Source: Chthoniobacterales bacterium (GTDB lineage: Bacteria; Verrucomicrobiota; Verrucomicrobiia; Chthoniobacterales; UBA10450). Taken from it: a stretch of 9,841 nucleotides of DNA. Under the pieces are notes generated by a model, which was not told the DNA's origin, made no database searches, and worked only from the letters and a program-made list of their open reading frames with translations. A program made the translations under genes and the position numbers. The stretch lies in assembly GCA_013695905.1 (NCBI GenBank), contig JACCZQ010000463.1, positions 1-9,841 on the forward strand. The letters are read 5' to 3'. Below are positions 6,729 to 9,841 of this stretch, piece after piece (the stretch's first letter is position 1; each line of letters begins with the position of its first letter).

Positions 6729-7187
6729 GAGAATGCCGCGACTCTGGTCGGCCAAGCGGCAAAAGTAACGCGGAAAACGCCGCCCGCTTTCCGCTGCTGC
6801 CTGGAAAGGAGGAGGAGCTGTTCGCCCGCAGCTTTAGTCTGGTGCGGAGTACGCCACTCCCGCGGTCGTTGCCGGTATTCGAAGATATGGAAGAACGATG
6901 GCAGGAATGGACGCGGACAGTATAAAGTCCGGTCACCGAACTTCCGCGGATCCGTTTCGTTTTGTGGATGGAACCGACCCACGATGGCGGCGCGAAGGCG
7001 TTTGCTTCTCGTGAGCGTGCTGCTGCCCGCAGCAATCGTCCCTCTTCTCGGGTTGTTCGTGATGGTGCTTCATGTCTGAAAACTCGATTTCGCGACGCTT
7101 GGTCTTTATCACACGCAAACCGCGACACGCGCCGCTTCCGAATATTTAAGGCGGAGCCGCATACTGAGCCACTCTGGAACGCCGGCC
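6729..7187. other. Poorly coding spacer between BrkB gene and restriction-gene remnant
   Basis: No full-length gene is supported here. Short plus-strand frames chain through it. One frame is open from 6731 to TAA 6923-6925 without ATG until its last 13 codons (ends EERWQEWTRTV). Another runs from ATG 6907 to TGA 7014 (MDADSIKSGHRTSADPFRFV onward, 35 residues). A third is the possible membrane peptide at 6984-7079. A small inverted repeat CGGAC-8-GTCCG lies at 6914-6931, around TATAAA. The end at about 7176-7208 holds GCCGG/CCGGC arms next to TGGAACGCCGGC, which could be part of a dispersed palindromic repeat. The region may include worn ends of lost genes. Confidence 0.5.
6984..7079 (+). CDS. 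Possible 31-residue single-pass membrane peptide
   Basis: An ATG-to-TGA frame encodes a peptide starting MAARRRLLLVSVLLPAAIVP and ending LHV. Three arginines at the N terminus are followed by about 24 hydrophobic residues, a textbook positive-inside single transmembrane helix. I know no family for it. It overlaps by 31 bases another short frame (6907-7014), and no clear Shine-Dalgarno or promoter is seen, so it may be chance. Hydrophobic runs of this kind also arise easily in GC-rich DNA. Confidence 0.25.
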   Translation: MAARRRLLLVSVLLPAAIVPLLGLFVMVLHV

Positions 7188-7367
7188 TTATGCAGCGACT
7201 TTTCCGGCTTGAAAGTGCCCGCCTGCACTCTGCTGCCAGACGTGCTCATAGACCTTCTTCGCCACCGCCTGTTTTTGTTCGTCGGTTCCCGAGATCGGGA
7301 TGCGCCGACTCCACGAGTTGGAGTGTCGCCGGCGCCTGGGGACCGAGCAACACCGCCTGATCGGCAT
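7188..7367 (-). other. Possible C-terminal fragment of an unrecognised protein, out of frame with the hsdR remnant
   Basis: In the frame shifted by one base from the end of the hsdR remnant, a protein-like C terminus is visible: SRRIPISGTDEQKQAVAKKV, then YEHVWQQSAGGHF, ending at TAA 7190-7188. It looks more natural (amphipathic helix, balanced composition) than the overlapping in-frame tail, which is rich in Gly, Arg and Thr. An ATG at 7367 opens this frame, but the first 20 residues are Arg/Cys/Ser-rich and look like a shadow. The simplest reading is that the 3' end of another gene was joined to hsdR by a deletion and then frameshifted. I cannot name the source protein. Confidence 0.25.
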
Positions 7368-8346
7368 CCGTTGCCTCCTCGCGCGGCAGTTCCACCACGC
7401 GATACGCGAGCCGGCGCTCCGGTGGAAACTCCCGCTTCAATTCCTCCTGCCGCCACACCGAGGCCACCGCGTTCTTCACGCCCATGAACTGATGATTCCG
7501 CGCGACCACCTTGCGCGTCGCGCCTGGCTTGCTCGCATCAAAGAGGATGAAGTTCTCCACGAGATCGAGCAGCCGGTCGTGGGCGAGCATCCCGTCGAGG
7601 AGCGCTTGCGCCTTCACGCTCCCGCGGTCGGTTTCGTCCGTGCGCTTCCACTCAGCGAGATGCTCCCACTGGCTGGTGATCGAGCCGTAACGCGCCCGGT
7701 GCCCGTTGCTCACGATGAGGAACGCGTTGTGATCAAACGCGTGTGCGATGACGTGCTCGTCGAGGTAATCGCGCAGGTTCCCGTCGAAGCCCGCGCGGAT
7801 GTTCTTATACACCGCCTTCAGCTCGATGAAGACCAACGGCAGTCCGTTCACAAAGCACGCGATGTCCGCCCGGCGGTTATAGCTCGGCGAACGCAGCCCG
7901 GTAATCTTCAGCTCGCGCACCGCCACGAAGCGATTGTTCGGTTTGCCGTCCGCGCCTTGGCCGTTCTGGAAATCAAGCACCCGCGCCCGCGTCTCCCGTA
8001 GCGCACCTTGGGCATCCCGGTAAGCACACCGGCACGCCATCGCGAATGAAGCCGTGAAACTCCTGGTTGTGCTGGAGTAGCGAGCGCGAGAAATCGTGCC
8101 GCGCCATCTTCACCGCCGCTTCCTCCACGGCCGCAGCGGGCAATTGCGGGTTCAGCCGCGCAATCGCCGTGCGCAGATCCCGCATGAGCACCACCTCGCG
8201 CGTATCCGCGCGCCCGAGCGTCCATCCGCCCCGAACGTCTCGTCGTTGAAGGCATAGACGCTCTCCCAACCGAGGACATCATGCAGATGATCGGCAAACG
8301 TCTTTTGGACCAGCCGATCTTCGCCGTTGATGTCGGTGTAGGCCAT
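7246..8346 (-). pseudogene. hsdR: Type I restriction enzyme R subunit (HsdR), frameshifted and truncated remnant
   Basis: Reading from ATG 8346, the first 42 codons match an HsdR N terminus (GEDRLVQKTFADHLHDVLGW, then NDETFGADG). At about 8221 one base is missing and homology continues in another frame (TLGRADTREVVLMRDLRTAI to FIRDGVPV). At about 8021-8027 one extra base moves it to a third frame (YRDAQGALRETRARVLDF), which stays open to 7246. This last part holds the nuclease core: RRADIACFVNG (Asp near 7866), then VFIELK (E and K near 7824-7816), the PD-ExK signature that cuts DNA. NHQFMGVKNAV, the end of the nuclease domain, lies near 7500-7465. The two SF2 helicase domains and the C terminus, together normally the larger part of the roughly 1000-residue subunit, are absent. 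The in-frame tail after about 7450 is not HsdR-like. No hsdM or hsdS is in the window. The remnant starts 15 bases after the PIN toxin stop (8362), so it was probably in that transcription unit. Confidence 0.85.
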
Positions 8347-8361
8347 CGCAAAAGACCATTG

Positions 8362-8787
8362 CTACTCCGCCGGCAATTCCTTGAACGGATTAAACACCTT
8401 CAGTCCCGGACGCCGGAAGTCCTTCTCGTTGCCAGTCACGATCGTGAGGTTGTGGCGGCGGGCGGTCGCGGCAATGAAGCTGTCGGCAATCGGCATCGGC
8501 ACGCCGGCTTCGTCGAACTGGCGCTGTTGCTCGGCCCACACATGCGCCACGGCGATCGTGAATCCATAAACCCGACCCTCCATTCCGATCAGCAGCCGTC
8601 TGAGCCACGTTTGGAGCCGCTCCCGCTGCACCCCGGACTTTGTGTGCACCCAATAAGCGAGCTGTCCCACGACGATGGTGCTCGTGTAGCAATCCGCCCG
8701 CTCCTCCTCCAGCCACCGCAACACTTTTCCAACCCCCTGCCGCTTGGCGGGTTGGCTCAGGACATCCGTGTCCAGCAGCCAGCTCAT
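8362..8787 (-). CDS. vapC: PIN-domain toxin, FitB-like VapC family
   Basis: This is a 141-residue PIN-domain toxin, predicted to be an endoribonuclease. Active-site positions visible are D6 (WLLDTDVLSQP), D102 (MPIADSFIAATA) and D123 (GNEKDF), with RRPGLKVFNPF at the C terminus as in FitB-like PIN proteins. The usual acidic residue in the motif (V/L)xxGEL is glutamine here (Q42, STIVVGQLAYW). Either this branch works without it or the toxin is weakened. The ATG at 8787 overlaps the antitoxin stop as ATGA. A longer upstream frame to 8871 is the shadow of the antitoxin gene. The hsdR remnant follows 15 bases after the stop. Toxin pairs placed inside type I restriction operons are common, so the pair may once have guarded that locus. 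Confidence 0.88.
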   Translation of the reverse strand: MSWLLDTDVLSQPAKRQGVGKVLRWLEEERADCYTSTIVVGQLAYWVHTKSGVQRERLQTWLRRLLIGMEGRVYGFTIAVAHVWAEQQRQFDEAGVPMPIADSFIAATARRHNLTIVTGNEKDFRRPGLKVFNPFKELPAE

Positions 8788-9011
8788 AGCTTCAGCTTCT
8801 TTGGATACTCCCGGCTCCGCGGCGGCAGATCGTCCATCGGCACCGGACATTGCCGCATAATTTCCAGCCAATCACCTTTGCCTTTGATGCGCCGCAGGAT
8901 GATCTCGTCTTCCTCGTTGTCGTAGAAAGCGGCGAACGCATCACCCGGCGAAGTCTTTGCCAGTGCCGCCGGGACGGTGAGCCGCCGCTTGGAATCGAGC
9001 GTCAGAATCAT
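8784..9011 (-). CDS. AbrB/SpoVT-type antitoxin paired with the PIN toxin
   Basis: This 75-residue protein has an N-terminal swapped-hairpin AbrB/MazE-type DNA-binding domain. MILTLDSKRRLTVPAALAKT is the classic TLDSKRRLTxPxxL strand-turn-strand, followed by PGDAFAAFYDNEEDEIILRR. The C-terminal part (about 45-75, WLEIMRQCPVPMDDLPPRSR) is proline-rich and likely wraps the toxin. It should inhibit the downstream PIN toxin and bind its own promoter. The ATG at 9011 is chosen because it begins exactly at the AbrB motif and directly abuts a perfect palindrome that is a likely operator. An in-frame TTG at 9053 would put that palindrome inside the coding region and add 14 residues without family similarity. 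The four-base overlap with the toxin gene indicates coupling. Confidence 0.87.
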   Translation of the reverse strand: MILTLDSKRRLTVPAALAKTSPGDAFAAFYDNEEDEIILRRIKGKGDWLEIMRQCPVPMDDLPPRSREYPKKLKL

Positions 9012-9046
9012 GGTGGGATAATCCCACCCAGCGACTCCAAGGTCAA
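9012..9046 (-). promoter_or_regulatory. Predicted leaderless promoter with 7-3-7 palindromic operator for the AbrB/PIN pair
   Basis: On the minus strand TTGACC (9046-9041) is followed by 17 bases and GATTAT (9023-9018). Overlapping the -10 box is a perfect inverted repeat, GGTGGGA-TAA-TCCCACC on the plus strand (9012-9028), which ends at the base before the start codon (ATG 9011-9009). Transcription would begin at or within a base or two of the A of ATG. The palindrome is the natural binding site for the AbrB-type antitoxin as autorepressor. Confidence 0.55.
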
Positions 9047-9072
9047 TTCGCAAAACGGCGCAAACCAGCCGA

Positions 9073-9106
9073 TTGACATATTAGCCCGACTGTGGACATA
9101 TTGTCC
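9073..9106 (+). promoter_or_regulatory. Predicted higBA promoter with palindrome and direct repeat
   Basis: TTGACA (9073-9078) is followed by 18 bases and CATATT (9097-9102, four of six). Overlapping the -10 box is the perfect inverted repeat GGACA-TAT-TGTCC (9094-9106). GACATATT occurs twice, at 9075-9082 and 9095-9102, a 20-base spacing of about two helical turns that covers both the -35 and -10 boxes. Transcription would start near 9109, only a few bases before the GTG start at 9112. This is a plausible HigA operator. Confidence 0.5.
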
Positions 9107-9111
9107 TCACC

Positions 9112-9420
9112 GTGCGGCTGATCAAAAGAACCACTTTGGTCGCATATGCCCATCGTTTCCCGAAAGCGGCCACGCCCCTCGACGATTGGGCGCGGCTCAC
9201 GCTTTCCGCCGCATGGAAAAACCTCGTGGACACTCGCAAGACCTTTCCTCACGCCGACCAGGTGAAAGTCAAAAGCGGAAGAACCGTCACCGTCTTCAAT
9301 CTCTGCGGCAACGATTTCCGCCTCATCACCGCCATCCACTACGACCGCCGGAAAGTTTTCGCCCTGAACTTCCTCACCCACGCCGAATACTGCAAAGACA
9401 CTTGGAAAAGCCGCTTATGA
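9112..9420 (+). CDS. higB: HigB-type toxin (RelE-fold mRNA interferase)
   Basis: This 102-residue protein matches the HigB toxin family across its length. It has MRLIKRTTLVAYAHRFPKA at the N terminus, a tryptophan-containing middle (LTLSAAWKNLVDTRKTFPHA), a core GRTVTVFNLCGNDFRLITAI, then THAEYCKDTW near the C terminus. The segments VFN-GN-RL and F-THAEY are the family signature. Such toxins bind the ribosome and cut mRNA being translated. The start is GTG at 9112, which leaves only a few bases after the predicted transcription start, so the message would be nearly leaderless. The stop overlaps the start of the antitoxin gene as ATGA. The toxin-first order is typical of higBA. The gene is divergent from the AbrB/PIN pair, with 100 bases between the starts. 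Confidence 0.9.
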   Translation: MRLIKRTTLVAYAHRFPKAATPLDDWARLTLSAAWKNLVDTRKTFPHADQVKVKSGRTVTVFNLCGNDFRLITAIHYDRRKVFALNFLTHAEYCKDTWKSRL

Positions 9421-9841
9421 AAACCACCGCCAAACCCGCCACGCCGTTCGCCAAAATTCCCAAGACCTACGCGGGCCTCATGGCCATGCACCTGCTCCGT
9501 CCCATCCACGATCAAGTGGATGCTGAGAATGCCGCCGAGATGATCGACCTTCTCGCCGGACACAAGCTCAACGCGGAGCAGACCGATTACCTCGACCTCC
9601 TCAGCGACCTCTACGAGAAATGGGAGAGCGCCCAATTCCCCATCCACCGGGCGCGCGGCGCTGAATTGCTGCGCCTCGTGCTCGCGGAGCGCGGCGAGAA
9701 AGCCGCCGACCTCGCGAGGCTGCTCGGCATTGATGCCTCGCTCGCCTATCGCCTCGTCCGCGGCGAACGCCAGTTGACCGCCGTCCAGATTCGCAAGCTG
9801 GCCGACTCCTACGGCCTCGACCCGGCGGCGCTCCTGCCGTG
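9417..9841 (+). CDS. higA: HigA-type antitoxin with helix-turn-helix domain (3' end at window edge)
   Basis: The frame starts at ATG 9417, overlapping the higB stop by four bases, and encodes 141 residues before the window ends in TG of what may be a stop codon. The C-terminal part (about 80-141) is a Cro/C1-type helix-turn-helix: GAELLRLVLAERGEKAADLA, LLGIDASLAYRLVRGERQL and a third helix LADSYGLDPAALLP. The N-terminal half (about 20-78), with DAENAAEMIDLLAGHKLNAE and DLYEKWESAQFPIHRARG, is the helical extension typical of this HigA branch. It should sequester HigB and repress the promoter at 9073-9106. The family match and the length suggest the gene is essentially complete. Confidence 0.88.
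   Translation, partial: MKTTAKPATPFAKIPKTYAGLMAMHLLRPIHDQVDAENAAEMIDLLAGHKLNAEQTDYLDLLSDLYEKWESAQFPIHRARGAELLRLVLAERGEKAADLARLLGIDASLAYRLVRGERQLTAVQIRKLADSYGLDPAALLP

Noticed and set aside
6914..6931. CGGAC/GTCCG inverted repeat around TATAAA as a promoter or operator
   Set aside because: No fitting -35 box on either strand, short arms and a gene start too far away in one direction, so it is noted only as part of the spacer.
7109..7205. tRNA-like minus-strand stretch GCCGGCGTTCCAGAGTGGCT
   Set aside because: The start resembles the acceptor and D-arm of a Ser or Leu tRNA, but no T-loop GGTTCGAATCC, anticodon stem or matching 3' acceptor strand follows.
7246..8040. A free-standing 264-residue nuclease gene starting at ATG 8040
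   Set aside because: The ATG lies at a frameshift inside a longer HsdR match that continues upstream in other frames. This is part of a broken gene, with no promoter or RBS of its own.
9043..9381. 112-residue minus-strand frame opposite higB
   Set aside because: No family likeness. The plus strand has full-length HigB similarity and the typical overlap with higA.

Overview
The window is GC-rich bacterial DNA with tightly packed genes and almost no recognisable Shine-Dalgarno sequences. The protein mix is a ClpX-like ATPase next to a class III cyclase, a BrkB-type membrane protein, and several PIN and HigB toxins. It would fit a Verrucomicrobiota-like or other GC-rich environmental lineage, but that placement is an impression, not a demonstration. 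There is no rRNA, tRNA, CRISPR array or transposase gene.

Left part (1-3090), all on the minus strand. Reading in the direction of transcription, a RHH antitoxin/PIN toxin pair (vapBC-type, 3032-2371) comes first. It is followed by a ClpX-like AAA+ unfoldase (2253-661) and, 14 bases later, a membrane-anchored adenylate/guanylate cyclase that runs off the left edge. The ClpX-like protein lacks the zinc-finger domain and carries a second, degenerate copy of the ClpX small domain at its C terminus. The cyclase looks like a CHASE2-type cyclase without the CHASE2 sensor.

Middle (3091-6728). A 595-residue SLC13/DASS permease with two central RCK_C (TrkA-C) domains is divergent from a secreted DUF4198 protein. 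They are separated by a 100-base spacer holding a perfect inverted repeat. The DUF4198 gene converges on a YihY/BrkB membrane protein, with seven bases between the two stop codons.

Right part (6729-9841) is an accessory, defence-type segment. It holds a poorly coding stretch of about 460 bases with one possible 31-residue membrane peptide. Next is a decayed type I restriction gene, an hsdR N-terminal half with two compensating frameshifts and the helicase part gone. Directly upstream of it on the same strand is an AbrB-type antitoxin/FitB-like PIN toxin pair. A higBA module is divergent from that pair, and higA ends at or one base beyond the window edge.

The most informative non-coding signals sit at the three toxin-antitoxin modules. 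Each has a TTGAC(A/C) -35 box, a 17-18 base spacer and a -10 box only 6-9 bases from the start codon, so the transcripts would be leaderless or nearly so. Each also has its own repeat overlapping the promoter: TGATGTY three times at 19-base intervals for vapBC, a perfect 7-3-7 palindrome for the AbrB/PIN pair, and a 5-3-5 palindrome plus a 20-base-spaced direct repeat for higBA. These are good candidates for autoregulatory operators.
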